From: Pedosphaera sp.
GTDB lineage: Bacteria > Verrucomicrobiota > Verrucomicrobiia > Limisphaerales > Pedosphaeraceae
Assembly (NCBI GenBank): GCA_028293325.1
Contig: JAQGPA010000141.1
Span: forward strand, 1-64,000
Length of the DNA: 64,000 nucleotides
Reading direction: 5' to 3'
The translations under genes and the position numbers were made by a program. Positions 17,272-28,054 of this stretch are shown here, piece after piece (position 1 is the first letter of the stretch; every line of letters begins with the position of its first letter). The notes under the pieces are model-generated. The model was not told the origin of the DNA and ran no database searches. It worked only from the letters and a program-made list of their open reading frames with translations.

Positions 17272-19230
17272 ATGTTCGTTTATCCCCGGAAGTATGATGT
17301 GATTGTAATCGGTGCTGGCCATGCCGGCGTCGAAGCTGCCTTGGCCACTGCCCGGATGGGATGCCAGACGCTGCTGCTGACCATCAATGCCGATACCATT
17401 GGCCAGATGTCCTGCAACCCCGCTATCGGCGGCTTGGCCAAGGGCCATCTTGCGCGGGAGATAGACGCTTTGGGCGGCGAGATGGGTAAAGCCACTGACA
17501 TGACCGGATTGCAGTTCCGGATGCTGAATACCAAGAAAGGACCAGCCGTTTGGGCACCCCGAGCTCAGTGCGACAAGAAGGCCTACCAATTCCGACTCAA
17601 ATGGGTCTGCGAACGCGAACCCAACCTGGATGTAAAGCAAGGCCAGTCAGCCAAGCTATTGCACAAGGATGGGCAGGTCTATGGCGTCGAAACCACCTTG
17701 GAAGTCCAGTATCACAGCACCACCGTCATTGTTACCACCGGAACTTTCCTGCGCGGCCTGATGCATATCGGCCAGAACCAGCAATCGGGCGGTCGGGCAG
17801 GGGAATCCGCCGCCATGGGCCTCTCCAGTTCGCTTCAGGAGATTGGACTGGAGTTGGGCCGACTCAAAACGGGCACCCCACCCCGCCTTTTGCGTCGTTC
17901 CATTGACTTTTCCAAGACCGAAGCCCAGCCCGGCGACGAGCCTATCCCCTACTTTACCTACTGGACCGATGATTTGTTCCACGTGGAACATTCCGGGGTC
18001 AATCCTCACGACCTAGGGCATTCCAATGGCAAATACCCGCCCGGATCCACTCTGGACCGCATCAACGGCCAATTGCCTTGTCATATCACTTACACGACCG
18101 ATGCCACTGCCAAGATCATCCGGGCCAACATCCACAAATCCCCGATGTACTCCGGCGTTATTGAGGGGGTTGGTCCGCGCTATTGTCCCTCCATCGAGGA
18201 TAAGATCGTCAAGTTCCCGGAGAAGGAGCGCCAGCAAATCTTTCTGGAACCGGAAGGCATTGCGACGGACGAAATCTACGTCAATGGCTTTTCCACCTGT
18301 CTGCCCTTTGAGGTTCAGGTGGACATGGTCAGAACCATCATCGGCTGCGAAAACGCGGAGATCATGCGTCCAGCCTACGCTGTCGAATATGATTTTGCCT
18401 TCCCGACGCAACTCCATCCCTCCTTGGAGACCAAAACCTGTCGCAACCTCTTTCTAGCGGGTCAAATCAATGGCACATCGGGCTACGAAGAGGCTGGCGC
18501 ACAAGGCCTTATGGCGGGAATCAATGCAGCACGCCGCGTCCAGAGCCTGCCGCCTATCATTCTGGGCCGCGACCAAGCCTACATTGGCGTTTTAATTGAT
18601 GACTTGGTTACCAAAGGCACGGTTGAGCCTTATCGGATGTTTACCTCCCGTGCAGAGTATCGGCTCCTGTTGCGTCAGGATAATGCCGATTTGCGTCTGT
18701 CCCAAACCGGCTATGAGATTGGCTTGCTGCCGGAACGAAATTATCGCCAGTTCCAATCGCGCAAGCAGGCTGTCCATACCGAGATCGAGCGCTTGGAAAC
18801 CACCCGCGTTGGGACCGACACCTTGGCCCAGATGCTCCGACGCCCCGAGATCACCTACCGAGACCTGCCCCAGCCGCCGACGAATCTCCCGCTCGAAGTC
18901 GTTCAACAGGTGGAAATCTGCATTAAGTATGAAGGCTACATCGATCGACAGGAACTCGAGGTGGCCAAGTTCAAGCAACTCGAAGACAAGCAAATTCCCG
19001 ATGCTTTCGATTACAACACCGTCCACAGCCTCCGAACCGAGGCGCGCCAGAAGCTTAATAAGATCCGGCCGGTGACCTTGGGCCAGGCTTCGCGCATTTC
19101 CGGCGTATCTCCTTCAGATATAGGTGTTTTGATGGTTTGGCTCAAGCGCGGGGCCGCCCCGAACGGAAAACCCGCTCCGACCGTTGAATCCGTCCCCTCC
19201 TCATCCGACGCCGACGATTGCTGCACCTGA
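17272..19230 (+). CDS. mnmG: tRNA uridine-5-carboxymethylaminomethyl(34) synthesis enzyme
   Basis: 652 residues, slightly longer than the typical 620-630 because of a C-terminal extension ([21 protein letters not shown]). The FAD dinucleotide motif is [17 protein letters not shown] near the N-terminus. Family signatures [22 protein letters not shown] and [21 protein letters not shown] are intact. With MnmE (not in the window) it installs the cmnm5 group on U34 of tRNAs. The only separation from pgi is two bases. The normal oriC-side partners (mnmE, rsmG, parA) are absent. Confidence 0.95.
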   Translation: MFVYPRKYDVIVIGAGHAGVEAALATARMGCQTLLLTINADTIGQMSCNPAIGGLAKGHLAREIDALGGEMGKATDMTGLQFRMLNTKKGPAVWAPRAQCDKKAYQFRLKWVCEREPNLDVKQGQSAKLLHKDGQVYGVETTLEVQYHSTTVIVTTGTFLRGLMHIGQNQQSGGRAGESAAMGLSSSLQEIGLELGRLKTGTPPRLLRRSIDFSKTEAQPGDEPIPYFTYWTDDLFHVEHSGVNPHDLGHSNGKYPPGSTLDRINGQLPCHITYTTDATAKIIRANIHKSPMYSGVIEGVGPRYCPSIEDKIVKFPEKERQQIFLEPEGIATDEIYVNGFSTCLPFEVQVDMVRTIIGCENAEIMRPAYAVEYDFAFPTQLHPSLETKTCRNLFLAGQINGTSGYEEAGAQGLMAGINAARRVQSLPPIILGRDQAYIGVLIDDLVTKGTVEPYRMFTSRAEYRLLLRQDNADLRLSQTGYEIGLLPERNYRQFQSRKQAVHTEIERLETTRVGTDTLAQMLRRPEITYRDLPQPPTNLPLEVVQQVEICIKYEGYIDRQELEVAKFKQLEDKQIPDAFDYNTVHSLRTEARQKLNKIRPVTLGQASRISGVSPSDIGVLMVWLKRGAAPNGKPAPTVESVPSSSDADDCCT

Positions 19231-19732
19231 GAGGTTCAGAGTCTGGGCGCAAGCACGGCGAAGATCCTTTCGGTTCCAGTCCTTGCCCAATCCATCCGTT
19301 TTGACCGGTCCCACGGTTGAAGTACAAAAGGGGCGGCGGAAGGATATAAGAGTTTGTTGCCGCCCCACACACGAACCTCCACAAGAAAATAGAAGCTATT
19401 AAAAACCTAACGGCACTTTTCCGCCGCGCAAGGCCAGCTAATGAAAAAACTTAAAAAATTTCCAGCATCAGTTTTATTTACTTTGTTGGGCAAGGGACGG
19501 CTATTCATTACGAAGGCCGAAATCGCATTAGCAATGCTAATGCATAAGTATAAAACCTCCTTACATCGGCAGGCAATGCATTCACTAAAAAGAAGAGCGT
19601 CTTGTCGCACAAACAAAAATCCTTCGCGGCGAATCAAAGTCGTGACTCACCAAAAGCAAAAACCATTCACGCGAGCGGGGTGGGGGAGTGCATCGAATTT
19701 TGGTGTGACGGGATGCTCCCGCGCTCCAAATC
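19231..19732. other. Gene-free, AT-richer region with a perfect palindrome
   Basis: About 500 bases between mnmG and the epimerase gene. Short frames at 19407-19637 and 19441-19782 have unnatural composition and are not accepted. One perfect inverted repeat, GCATTAGC-AAT-GCTAATGC at 19525-19543, could be an operator or a small hairpin. It is not followed by a T-run, so it is not a terminator. Confidence 0.4.
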
Positions 19733-20809
19733 ATGATTGCTTCCCCGCCTGGTTTGGGCTTTCGTCTCAGCGTGCAGCTTAAGCATTGGCGTTATGATTT
19801 ACGACTCGCCCACACCTGGACCATCGCCCGGGGCAGCGGCACGGACATTTTTCCGGTCGTGCTGCTCCAGCTGACCGGCAGCGACGGCGCCATCGGCCTC
19901 GGCGAATCCGCGCCGGTGGCTCGCTATCAGGAATCGGTTCAAACTGTGATGGCCTTCTGCGATCAAGTGGATCCCCGCAAACTTTCCTTCGCCGACATTC
20001 CTGGCAGCATGAAATATCTCGACACGCTGGCGCCGGGAAACATGTCCGCCAAATGCGCCATTAACATTGCGCTCGTCGATGGCGCGGCGCGGCAGGCCGG
20101 CAAACCACTCTGCGATTATCTCGGCTTGGGCTTCCGTGAATCGCAACATCTCACTTCCTTCAGCATCGGCATTGATAAACCGGAAGTCATCCGCCAGAAA
20201 GTGCTCGCTGCTGAAAATTATCCGGTGTTGAAACTGAAGCTCGGCAGTCCCGACGACAAATTAAATCTGGGCGCCCTGCGCGAAGCCGCGCCGCACAAAC
20301 CGGTGCGCGTCGATGCCAACGAAGGCTGGCCCACGAAGGAAAAAGCGCTCGCCATGATTGAATGGCTCGCCGGGGACGGCCACATACAATTTGTGGAACA
20401 GCCGATGCCTGCCGCCAGCGACCCCCGGGAGATGGCCTGGCTCAAGGAGCGTTCGCCGCTGCCATTGTTCGGCGATGAATCGTTTCACACCGCCGCCGAC
20501 GCGGCGCAGTGCGCGGAATGTTTTCACGGCGTCAACATCAAGCTCGGCAAGACTGCCGGCGTGAGTGGCGGCTACGCGGCGTTGCAAGCAGCGCGGCGCG
20601 CCGGCCTGCAAACCATGATTGGTTGCATGATTGAAACCAGCGTCCTCATCAGCGCCGCCGCGCATCTCGCCGAACTCGCCAACCATCTCGATCTCGACGG
20701 CAATTTGCTCACCACCAACGATCCTTATCTCGGTGTCACCGCTGAAAAAGGAATTCTTTCCTTCGCTCACGCGCCGGGCAAAACCGGCTTGCGCGTAAAA
20801 GCAAAATAG
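19733..20809 (+). CDS. Dipeptide epimerase (L-Ala-D/L-Glu epimerase type, enolase superfamily)
   Basis: 358 residues. The muconate-lactonizing subgroup layout is clear: KLKLG with acid/base Lys167/Lys169, metal ligands Asp194 (VDANEGW), Glu222 (FVEQPMP) and Asp248 (GDES), and the second base Lys270 (NIKLGKTAG). The C-terminal part carries the substrate-specificity region, ending with TNDPYLGV. These enzymes epimerise L-Ala-D-Glu from peptidoglycan, or other dipeptides. Exact specificity needs comparison with characterised members. No peptide transporter or amidase gene is beside it. Confidence 0.87.
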   Translation: MIASPPGLGFRLSVQLKHWRYDLRLAHTWTIARGSGTDIFPVVLLQLTGSDGAIGLGESAPVARYQESVQTVMAFCDQVDPRKLSFADIPGSMKYLDTLAPGNMSAKCAINIALVDGAARQAGKPLCDYLGLGFRESQHLTSFSIGIDKPEVIRQKVLAAENYPVLKLKLGSPDDKLNLGALREAAPHKPVRVDANEGWPTKEKALAMIEWLAGDGHIQFVEQPMPAASDPREMAWLKERSPLPLFGDESFHTAADAAQCAECFHGVNIKLGKTAGVSGGYAALQAARRAGLQTMIGCMIETSVLISAAAHLAELANHLDLDGNLLTTNDPYLGVTAEKGILSFAHAPGKTGLRVKAK

Positions 20810-21105
20810 TCCGCTCGCCAAAAAATTATCACGTCCGCATTGCCGTTTTCGCACGACGGTTTATTTTTTGTTTCTGGCTTGTGCCATCGTTTGCTTGCAA
20901 AGCCAAAGGTTCAATATTTTTTGGATTTGTGTTCGTGGAAACGAATCCAATCCCAATGTTCCACATATTTTAGGTGAACACCCCATTGAGAGAGCCGCGC
21001 TGGTGAAGTGTATTAAGAAGGGTGTTATGCCGCATGGCTTGACCCCAGAAGACCATCATTGCGGTTAAGATGAAGACGGAAAAAAAATGAAAAAATCAGT
21101 TGCCT

Positions 21106-22431
21106 ATGTCTTACATGCCTTATCGCTCTGATACAACCACTGCCGAACGAAACCACTCATCCAAAAAATCGCTCATTGCTCATGCCAAAGCTTTTAAGAC
21201 CGTCGGCCGCAGTCGCAGTCAATTCCGGAAAGGCATTACCCGGCGTTCGACGAAGTCGTCTCCGGAAGCAGCGGATTACCCCATTATAGTCCACTGCCAT
21301 CTTTGCTGGGACTGGGTCTGGCAGCGACCCCAGCAATTTCTTTCACGACTGAGTCAAAAACATCCGGTGTTATTTATCGAAACACTGGGTCCGCGCCCGG
21401 AACTCGTGGCGCCGCACGTCCGCTTTGAGCCGACGCCTGAATATCCCAACATCACCCGCATCCGCGTGCAATTTCCCGACTGGCGCTGGGGCCAATCCGC
21501 TTACGTGGACCGCACCCGCCGCAAGCTCATTCAGGAAGTGATGCATGGACCGCTCGCGGGTCAATTCGACGATGCGGTGCAATGGTTTTACGATCCCATG
21601 ACTTACACGGCCTTTGCCGGGCACATGGGCGAGATTGCCACCGTCTATGATTGCATGGATGAGCATTCCAAATTCAGCGAGGCGCATCCGGAATGCGCGC
21701 AGCGCGAGGCGGCATTGCTGGCGCGGGCCGACGTGGTGTTCACCGGCGGACGCAAATTGTACGAAGCGAAAAAACAACACAATCGCAACTGCCACTTTTA
21801 TGGTTGTGGCGTGGACGTGGAACATTTTGGCCGCGCCCGCGATGTGGAAACGCTGGTGCCGTCCGAGCTCAAGAATCTCGGCGAGCATGTGCTGGGCTAT
21901 TTTGGCGTCATCGACGAACGGCTGGATTACAAATTGCTCGCGAAATTGGCGGAGGCGAATCCGCAGTGGTCCATCGTGATGGTCGGGCCGGTGTTGAAAG
22001 TGAAGAACGGTGAATTGCCGCAACGACCCAACCTGCATTGGCTGGGCCAGCGTTCCTACGCCGACCTGCCCGCCTATGCGAAAGCCTTTGACGTCTGCCT
22101 GATGCCGTTCGCGCTCAACGAAGCGACGGAATACATCAACCCCACCAAGGCGCTGGAATACATGGCCACGGGCAAGGTCATCGTGAGTACGGCCGTGGCC
22201 GACGTGGTGCATAATTTTGGCTCGGTGGTGAAGGTCGCGCGGTCGCACGACGAATTCATCACGCTTTGCCGCCAGGCCACCGCCAAAGCGGACACTGCGG
22301 CCGTCCGGCGGGGATTGCAAATGGCGGCGGAGAACACCTGGGAAATCATCGTGGAAAAAATGGAGGCGCACATCAATGAAGCCCTCGCACGGAAGCGGAG
22401 GGCCACCACCAAGGCGGGAGGAGCGCGGTAA
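21106..22431 (+). CDS. Glycosyltransferase (GT-B fold)
   Basis: 441 residues from ATG 21106 (TTG 21100 is two codons upstream). After a basic, low-complexity N-terminus of about 60 residues comes IIVHCHLCWDWVWQRPQQFLSRLS, the typical opening of a GT-B glycosyltransferase group often found with UDP-galactopyranose mutase. The C-terminal half has the nucleotide-sugar site (LMPFALNEATEYINPTKALEYMATGKVIVS). Its stop overlaps the start of glf by one base, so the two are coupled. It may transfer galactofuranose, but that is inferred only from the neighbour. Confidence 0.83.
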   Translation: MSYMPYRSDTTTAERNHSSKKSLIAHAKAFKTVGRSRSQFRKGITRRSTKSSPEAADYPIIVHCHLCWDWVWQRPQQFLSRLSQKHPVLFIETLGPRPELVAPHVRFEPTPEYPNITRIRVQFPDWRWGQSAYVDRTRRKLIQEVMHGPLAGQFDDAVQWFYDPMTYTAFAGHMGEIATVYDCMDEHSKFSEAHPECAQREAALLARADVVFTGGRKLYEAKKQHNRNCHFYGCGVDVEHFGRARDVETLVPSELKNLGEHVLGYFGVIDERLDYKLLAKLAEANPQWSIVMVGPVLKVKNGELPQRPNLHWLGQRSYADLPAYAKAFDVCLMPFALNEATEYINPTKALEYMATGKVIVSTAVADVVHNFGSVVKVARSHDEFITLCRQATAKADTAAVRRGLQMAAENTWEIIVEKMEAHINEALARKRRATTKAGGAR

Positions 22432-23699
22432 TGGTGGCGCCGATGGCGAATGAAACAAAACGAATGGAGCTGTTTGACTATTTAATAGTGGGCGCCGGTT
22501 TCGCGGGGAGCATCCTGGCGGAACGGCTGGCGCGGGGTTGCGGCAAAAAAGTACTGTTGGTGGACCGCCGGCCACACATTGCCGGCAATGCCTTTGATCA
22601 TTATGATGACGCCGGCATCCTGGTGCATAAATACGGGCCGCACATCTTCCACACCAACAGCCGAGAAATTTTCGATTACCTCTCCCGTTTCACCGCCTGG
22701 CGCCAATATCAGCATCGCGTGCTCGCCAGTGTGGATGGCCAGTTGGTGCCGATTCCCATCAACCTGGACACCATCAACCAGCTTTACGGCCTGGAACTGA
22801 CGTCGCTGCAAATGGACGAGTTTCTGGCGAGTCGCGCGGAAAAAAGGGAGCCGTTGCGCACTTCCGAGGACGTGGTGGTGAACAAGGTGGGCCGCGAACT
22901 CTATGAAAAGTTTTTCCGTGGCTACACCCGCAAGCAATGGGGCCTGGATCCCTCGGAACTCGACGCCCAGGTGACCGCCCGCGTCCCGACGCGCACCAAT
23001 CGCGACGCCCGCTATTTCACGGATGCCTACCAGGCGATGCCGCTCCACGGCTTCACCCGGATGTTTCAATCCATGCTTGATGATCCGAACATCAGCATTT
23101 TACTGAACACAGATTATCGCGAAATCCGGGAGCTCATTCCGCATCGCGAATTAATTTTCACGGGACCGATCGACGAATTCTTCGATTTTACTTTTGGCAA
23201 ACTCCCTTACCGCTGCCTCGAGTTCAAGCACGAGACCCATAACAAGGAATTCCTGCAACCGGTGGCGGTGATCAATTATCCTAATGACAACGCCTTCACG
23301 CGCGTGACGGAGTTCAAGCATCTCACCGGCCAGGAACATCCCAAGACCAGCATCGTCTATGAGTTTCCCCAGGCCGAGGGCGATCCCTATTACCCCATCC
23401 CGCGCGCCGAGAACGCCGAACTCTACCGAAAATATCAGGCGTTGGCCGAGACAACCAAGGGCGTGCATGTTGTGGGCCGGCTGGCCACCTACCGTTATTA
23501 CAACATGGACCAGGTGGCGGCCCAGGCCCTGACGGTGTTCGCCCAGATGGCCGGGGTGAATCGTGCCGAAGCCATGGATTTGAAATACGAGCCGAAGCTG
23601 ACCGCGGTGACTTTTCCAATGAGCCTGAACGGCCTTGGCAACGGCAGTCGTAGCGCTCCGCTCAAACGGCGGCGGCGGGCGGCCCTTGGGGCCACTTAA
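22431..23699 (+). CDS. glf: UDP-galactopyranose mutase
   Basis: 422 residues from ATG 22431; internal starts at 22443 and 22464 are also possible. The FAD-binding motif DYLIVGAGFAGSILAERLA is at the N-terminus, followed by the family hallmarks RRPHIAGNAFDHYDDAGILVHKYGPHIFHT, YTRKQWG and the closing GRLATYRYYNMDQV. It converts UDP-galactopyranose to UDP-galactofuranose through a flavin adduct, in the cytoplasm. This implies that the organism makes a Galf-containing glycan. It overlaps the glycosyltransferase upstream, and the next gene starts 23 bases downstream. Confidence 0.93.
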   Translation: MVAPMANETKRMELFDYLIVGAGFAGSILAERLARGCGKKVLLVDRRPHIAGNAFDHYDDAGILVHKYGPHIFHTNSREIFDYLSRFTAWRQYQHRVLASVDGQLVPIPINLDTINQLYGLELTSLQMDEFLASRAEKREPLRTSEDVVVNKVGRELYEKFFRGYTRKQWGLDPSELDAQVTARVPTRTNRDARYFTDAYQAMPLHGFTRMFQSMLDDPNISILLNTDYREIRELIPHRELIFTGPIDEFFDFTFGKLPYRCLEFKHETHNKEFLQPVAVINYPNDNAFTRVTEFKHLTGQEHPKTSIVYEFPQAEGDPYYPIPRAENAELYRKYQALAETTKGVHVVGRLATYRYYNMDQVAAQALTVFAQMAGVNRAEAMDLKYEPKLTAVTFPMSLNGLGNGSRSAPLKRRRRAALGAT

Positions 23700-23722
23700 A
23701 ACAACGATCATTCCCGGTTCTC

Positions 23723-25018
23723 ATGAAAACTCAAAATCCCTACCCCTCGGCAGACGCCATTCCCGGTCGGTCCAATTTTAAAAGTTACTTCATGGCCGGC
23801 TTCGAATGTTCGTCGCATCAACTCAGGTCCGGCCGGCGTTTGGACATGATTAACGCCACCCGGCACGACACCTTTGCCCTCCAGGACTATGCGCGCATCA
23901 AGGACCACGGCATGCGCACGGCGCGTGAAGGCGTCCGCTGGCATTTGGTGGAACCGACGCCGGGAAGTTACGATTTCGCGAGTGTGCTGCCCATCGCCCG
24001 GGCGGCCGAGGCGACGGAGACCCAGGTTATCTGGGACTTGTGCCATTTTGGCTGGCCGGAGGATATCGACATTTTCAAACCGGAATTTGTGACGCGCCTG
24101 GCGAACTTCGGCGCCGCCTTCGCGCAGTTTTTGCAAACGGAAACCAACCTCGGCCCTTACTTTGTGCCAGTGAATGAAATTTCATTTTTCTCCTGGGCGG
24201 GCGGCGAGGAAGGCGGACTCAATCCCCATGCCACCGGTCGCGGCTTTGAATTAAAGTGCCAGTTGGTGCGCGCTTCCATTGCCGCCATGAAGGCCATTTG
24301 GGCCGTCAACTCCCGCGCCCGCTTTGTGCATGTGGACCCGATCATTCACGTGGTCGCACACCCCAAGCGCCCGCAGGAGCGCGCACAGGCGGAAGCCTAC
24401 CGGCTCTCCCAATTTCAATCCTGGGACATGCTGGGTGGCCGGCTCTGGCCGGAATTGGGCGGCGCGGAAAAGTATTTGGACATCATCGGCGTCAATTTTT
24501 ACTTCCACAACCAATGGATCTACGACATCAAGGGCTTTCGTCGGTCACATGAATTCGAGCCGCTGCGGCGAACCGACCCGCTTTACCGGCCTTTGCGGGA
24601 GATACTCGCCGAAGTTTACGAGCGTTACCACCGGCCCATGTTCATGGCGGAGACGGGAGCTGAGAACGAGGCCCGCGCCGACTGGCTGCGCTATGTTGGA
24701 AATGAGACCGAAGCCGCGATCCGGCAAGGCGTTCCAGTGGATGGCATCTGCCTCTATCCCATTTTGAATCATCCGGGCTGGAACGACGGGCGCCATTGTC
24801 ACAACGGGCTCTGGGATTATGCGGATAAGAACGGAAACCGGGAAATCTATCAACCCCTGGCAGCCCAGCTTCGTCGCTGCCAAAAGGTTTTTGAATCCCT
24901 CGTGCCTCCGCCGGTCGAACTGGCGAAGCAACCCGCACACAACGGTAAAAAGCACCGCTCCCGCCGCAGCGGCCCGGTCAAGTTGACCAAGGCCCACCGC
25001 GCCACCGTGAACCAATGA
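23723..25018 (+). CDS. TIM-barrel glycoside hydrolase (GH1/clan A-like)
   Basis: 431 residues, no signal peptide, so cytoplasmic. The strand-4 motif PVNEISFF carries the likely acid/base Glu152 and the strand-7 motif FMAETGAENE the likely nucleophile Glu310, the arrangement of clan GH-A retaining enzymes. REGVRWHLVEPTPGSYDF and IWDLCHFGWPEDID resemble GH1-type beta-glucosidases. The last 40 residues are basic and probably disordered. The tight link to glf and a glycosyltransferase suggests it trims or recycles the same glycan rather than acting in nutrition, but this is inference. Confidence 0.78.
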   Translation: MKTQNPYPSADAIPGRSNFKSYFMAGFECSSHQLRSGRRLDMINATRHDTFALQDYARIKDHGMRTAREGVRWHLVEPTPGSYDFASVLPIARAAEATETQVIWDLCHFGWPEDIDIFKPEFVTRLANFGAAFAQFLQTETNLGPYFVPVNEISFFSWAGGEEGGLNPHATGRGFELKCQLVRASIAAMKAIWAVNSRARFVHVDPIIHVVAHPKRPQERAQAEAYRLSQFQSWDMLGGRLWPELGGAEKYLDIIGVNFYFHNQWIYDIKGFRRSHEFEPLRRTDPLYRPLREILAEVYERYHRPMFMAETGAENEARADWLRYVGNETEAAIRQGVPVDGICLYPILNHPGWNDGRHCHNGLWDYADKNGNREIYQPLAAQLRRCQKVFESLVPPPVELAKQPAHNGKKHRSRRSGPVKLTKAHRATVNQ

Positions 25019-25158
25019 GGGAGAATTCCGCCTTGTGTCCGGGTCAAAACGGTGGTCGGAAAGCCGTTTGAAAATATTTTACATAAATCAGACGGCTTTT
25101 GAGCAGGATGCTTCGCCCTGTGTCACTATGTATTAAGTTAGAGTATTTTCATGATGTT

Positions 25159-28047
25159 ATGTCGATTTCGTTTGCGTATCCCCGGCCTGAATATCCACGC
25201 CCTGACCGCCAGCGCGGCACCCTGGAAGGGGTTGACTGGCTTAATTTAAATGGTCCCTGGCAGTTCCGTTTTGACCGCTACCGGCGCGGGCTGGAGGAGG
25301 AATGGTTCCGCCCCGACCAGGCGGAGTGGCGCGAACAAATCATAGTACCCTTCTGCTGGGAATCGCTCGCCGCCTGGGGGGAGGGCGATGCCGCCGGCAA
25401 TGAGAACTATTATGCCACGCGCATATTTCTTAATCCGTTGGACGTGAACGCCGCCAATCACCGCTCTGCGCCACGTTATGAAGTGGGCTGGTACCGGCGC
25501 ACCATCGAGCTTCCGGACAACCCGGCCTGGCAGGGTAAACGCATCATCCTTACTATTGGCGCCTCGGATTTCTTCACCGATGGCTGGTGCAACGGCCAGC
25601 ACCTGGGACACCACGAAGGCGGTTATACCCCGTTTGAATTTGATCTCACGGATGCCTTGGGGGCGCCGGGCGCCGACGGCAAGCGCCGCGCCTTGCTGGT
25701 GCTCCGCGTGGAAGACCCCATGAACAACCACGAGCAACCCGTGGGCAAACAATGGCGTTGGTACACCACCACCAGCGGCATCTGGCAGACGGTTTTTGTC
25801 GAACCGCGCAGCGCCGCGCACATCGATTGCTTTCGTGTGTACACGGACATCGATGCGGCCACCGCCCGGTTTCAAATTGACTGTGCGCAGACGGATCAGG
25901 GGACCGTGGCCGTGGAAATTTTCCCGCCGAACAACGGCCCCACCCTCAACGCCACCTTCCCGATCAACAACGGGATGGCGGAAGGCACCGTTAAAATTGA
26001 TCCCTTGTTTCTCTGGAATCCCAACGAACCCAATCTGTACAAGCTCGCGCTCCACTTGCGGCAACCCGGGCCGGTGGACACCGTACGGGGCTACTTCGGG
26101 ATGCGCAAAATTGATTTCGCGCCGGGCGATCCGCCCGAATCTCCCGTGGTGCTGCGTCTTAACGGCGTGGCCCGCTACCTGCGCGGGGCGCTGCATCAAT
26201 CCTATTATCCGGACGGCGTCTATACGGCGGGCGACGTGAGCACCTTAAAGAACGACATTGCCTATGCAAAGAAGGTGGGCTTCAACTTTCTCCGCATTCA
26301 CATTAAGATTGACGATCCGCTGTTGCTTTATTACGCGGACAAGCTGGGGATGCTGTTGATGGCGGACTTTCCCAATTTCGGCGAAGGCGGCGACACCCCG
26401 CTGGGCCGGCGGCGCTATGAGGAAATGATGCGCCAGGCCATCAAGCGGGATTTCAATCATCCTGCCATCTTTGCCTGGTGCACGTTCAACGAAACCTGGG
26501 GGTTTGGCGGGCAGGTGGAGTTTGTTGATTTAATCCATCCGATCAATCCCAAGACCCGTTCGCGCACCAACAACAGACCGGCGGTTTTGGCGCGTGCCGT
26601 CAGCGCGAGTGCCACGGCGGTGGCGGAATTGCCGAAACCCACCACCACGCGCGCCAAGCTCGCCAACCTCAGCGCCCATACCTGGGTGCAATCCATGTGG
26701 GAACTGGCCAAGAAGCTTGATCCCACGCGCCTGATCGAGGACATGAGCGTCGTCCAATGGGAGCATCTGGATTATTTCGCCCACGGCGATACGGACATCA
26801 ACTCCTGGCATTTTTACATCGATGATTATGCGCGGGCCAAGGAACATATTGCCAAGGTGGTGAAATTGACGTTCACCGGCTCCCATTTCAATTACGTCCC
26901 CGGCTACGCGCACAAAGGCCAGCCGCTCATCAACAGCGAGTACGGTGGCGTCGGTGCGCTGGATGGCGACCGCGACGTGAGTTGGTCCTTCAAGTTTCTG
27001 ACCAATGAACTTCGTCGTTACGGACAAATTTCCGCCTACATCTACACGGAACTGCACGACGTGGAATGGGAACATAACGGTTTTATGAATTATGACCGGA
27101 CGCCCAAGGAATTTGGGTATGATCCGGCCTTCATCAACGAAAGCGACGCGTTGCCGGTGGATGCCCCGCCCATTTCCCGCGTCGCTCCCGGCCAGCAAAT
27201 CCGCGTGGATGTTGCCTCCTCCCATTTTTCGTCGCGGCCCTGTCGGGATATGGTCCTGCGCTGGCGGTTGGACGGGATGGACACCCGCGGCCAGGTGCAC
27301 AAAGACCTGGCGCGCGGTCTCGTGCCAATTGCCTTTCCGCATCGCCGCGTGGTGCCGGCGCACACCGTTGAGTTGCAGATGCCGGCGGAACCAATGCTAT
27401 GCACGCTTTGGCTGGATGCCCGCACCGCGGAGGGGACGGTCGTGACGCAAAATTTCATCCAATATTTAGTTTCCGACCATTACCCGCCGCCGCGCGAAGA
27501 ACCGCCGCGCGCGCTGGTGTTGCGGGGTGCGCCCGGCGATTGGGCAAGCGCGGAGTGGAGTCTCGGCGCGGGGGAACGCGAGCGCGAGCGGGCGGAAGAT
27601 TGTTGCTACGGCCAGGGGCATGGGTTTTTTGAGTGGGTGCTGCCGTTGGCGGGCGCGGACATATCCCGGGCGCGGCGCATCCGGGTTTTGGCGGAAACAT
27701 CGTCGCATCGCATCGACACCCCGCAAACCGATGACGATATTTTCCCGACCACGCTCCAGATATTTTTAAATGGAACGCAGGTTTACGATTCGTTCGTTCG
27801 AAATCATCCCCATGATGCGCGGGGTGGGTTAAGTTATTTACGGGGCGGCCTGGGTGCTTACGGTTATCTGGCGCATGCGTTCGCCGAGGACGATCTGCTG
27901 CAACAAATCGCCCGCCATACGCTGGACGATCATTTGCACCTGCGGCTCGTGGTGCCGGCGGATGCGCTGGCCCAGGGCGGGTTGACGGTGTACGGCGCGG
28001 AATGCGGCCGTTATCCGGTCTGTCCCACGGTTATTATTGAATGGTAA
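25159..28047 (+). CDS. Glycoside hydrolase family 2 protein (beta-galactosidase/glucuronidase-like)
   Basis: 962 residues from ATG 25159; the frame is open from 25099, but conserved sequence starts at ISFAYPRPEYPRPD. Layout: sugar-binding jelly-roll domain (about 10-220), immunoglobulin-like domain, TIM barrel with acid/base Glu445 (CTFNETWGF) and nucleophile Glu594 (INSEYGGVG), then extra C-terminal beta domains. No signal peptide is visible. An insertion of about 50 residues after the acid/base loop (LIHPINPKTRSRTNNRPAVLARAVSASATAV) is not typical and breaks up the barrel. It lies in the same direction as the Glf-linked genes after a 140-base gap. Confidence 0.87.
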   Translation: MSISFAYPRPEYPRPDRQRGTLEGVDWLNLNGPWQFRFDRYRRGLEEEWFRPDQAEWREQIIVPFCWESLAAWGEGDAAGNENYYATRIFLNPLDVNAANHRSAPRYEVGWYRRTIELPDNPAWQGKRIILTIGASDFFTDGWCNGQHLGHHEGGYTPFEFDLTDALGAPGADGKRRALLVLRVEDPMNNHEQPVGKQWRWYTTTSGIWQTVFVEPRSAAHIDCFRVYTDIDAATARFQIDCAQTDQGTVAVEIFPPNNGPTLNATFPINNGMAEGTVKIDPLFLWNPNEPNLYKLALHLRQPGPVDTVRGYFGMRKIDFAPGDPPESPVVLRLNGVARYLRGALHQSYYPDGVYTAGDVSTLKNDIAYAKKVGFNFLRIHIKIDDPLLLYYADKLGMLLMADFPNFGEGGDTPLGRRRYEEMMRQAIKRDFNHPAIFAWCTFNETWGFGGQVEFVDLIHPINPKTRSRTNNRPAVLARAVSASATAVAELPKPTTTRAKLANLSAHTWVQSMWELAKKLDPTRLIEDMSVVQWEHLDYFAHGDTDINSWHFYIDDYARAKEHIAKVVKLTFTGSHFNYVPGYAHKGQPLINSEYGGVGALDGDRDVSWSFKFLTNELRRYGQISAYIYTELHDVEWEHNGFMNYDRTPKEFGYDPAFINESDALPVDAPPISRVAPGQQIRVDVASSHFSSRPCRDMVLRWRLDGMDTRGQVHKDLARGLVPIAFPHRRVVPAHTVELQMPAEPMLCTLWLDARTAEGTVVTQNFIQYLVSDHYPPPREEPPRALVLRGAPGDWASAEWSLGAGERERERAEDCCYGQGHGFFEWVLPLAGADISRARRIRVLAETSSHRIDTPQTDDDIFPTTLQIFLNGTQVYDSFVRNHPHDARGGLSYLRGGLGAYGYLAHAFAEDDLLQQIARHTLDDHLHLRLVVPADALAQGGLTVYGAECGRYPVCPTVIIEW

Positions 28048-28054
28048 AAGGAAC

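Noticed and set aside
19441-19782. 113-residue open frame after mnmG
   Set aside because: Basic, low-quality sequence that overlaps the start of the epimerase gene, with no conserved features.
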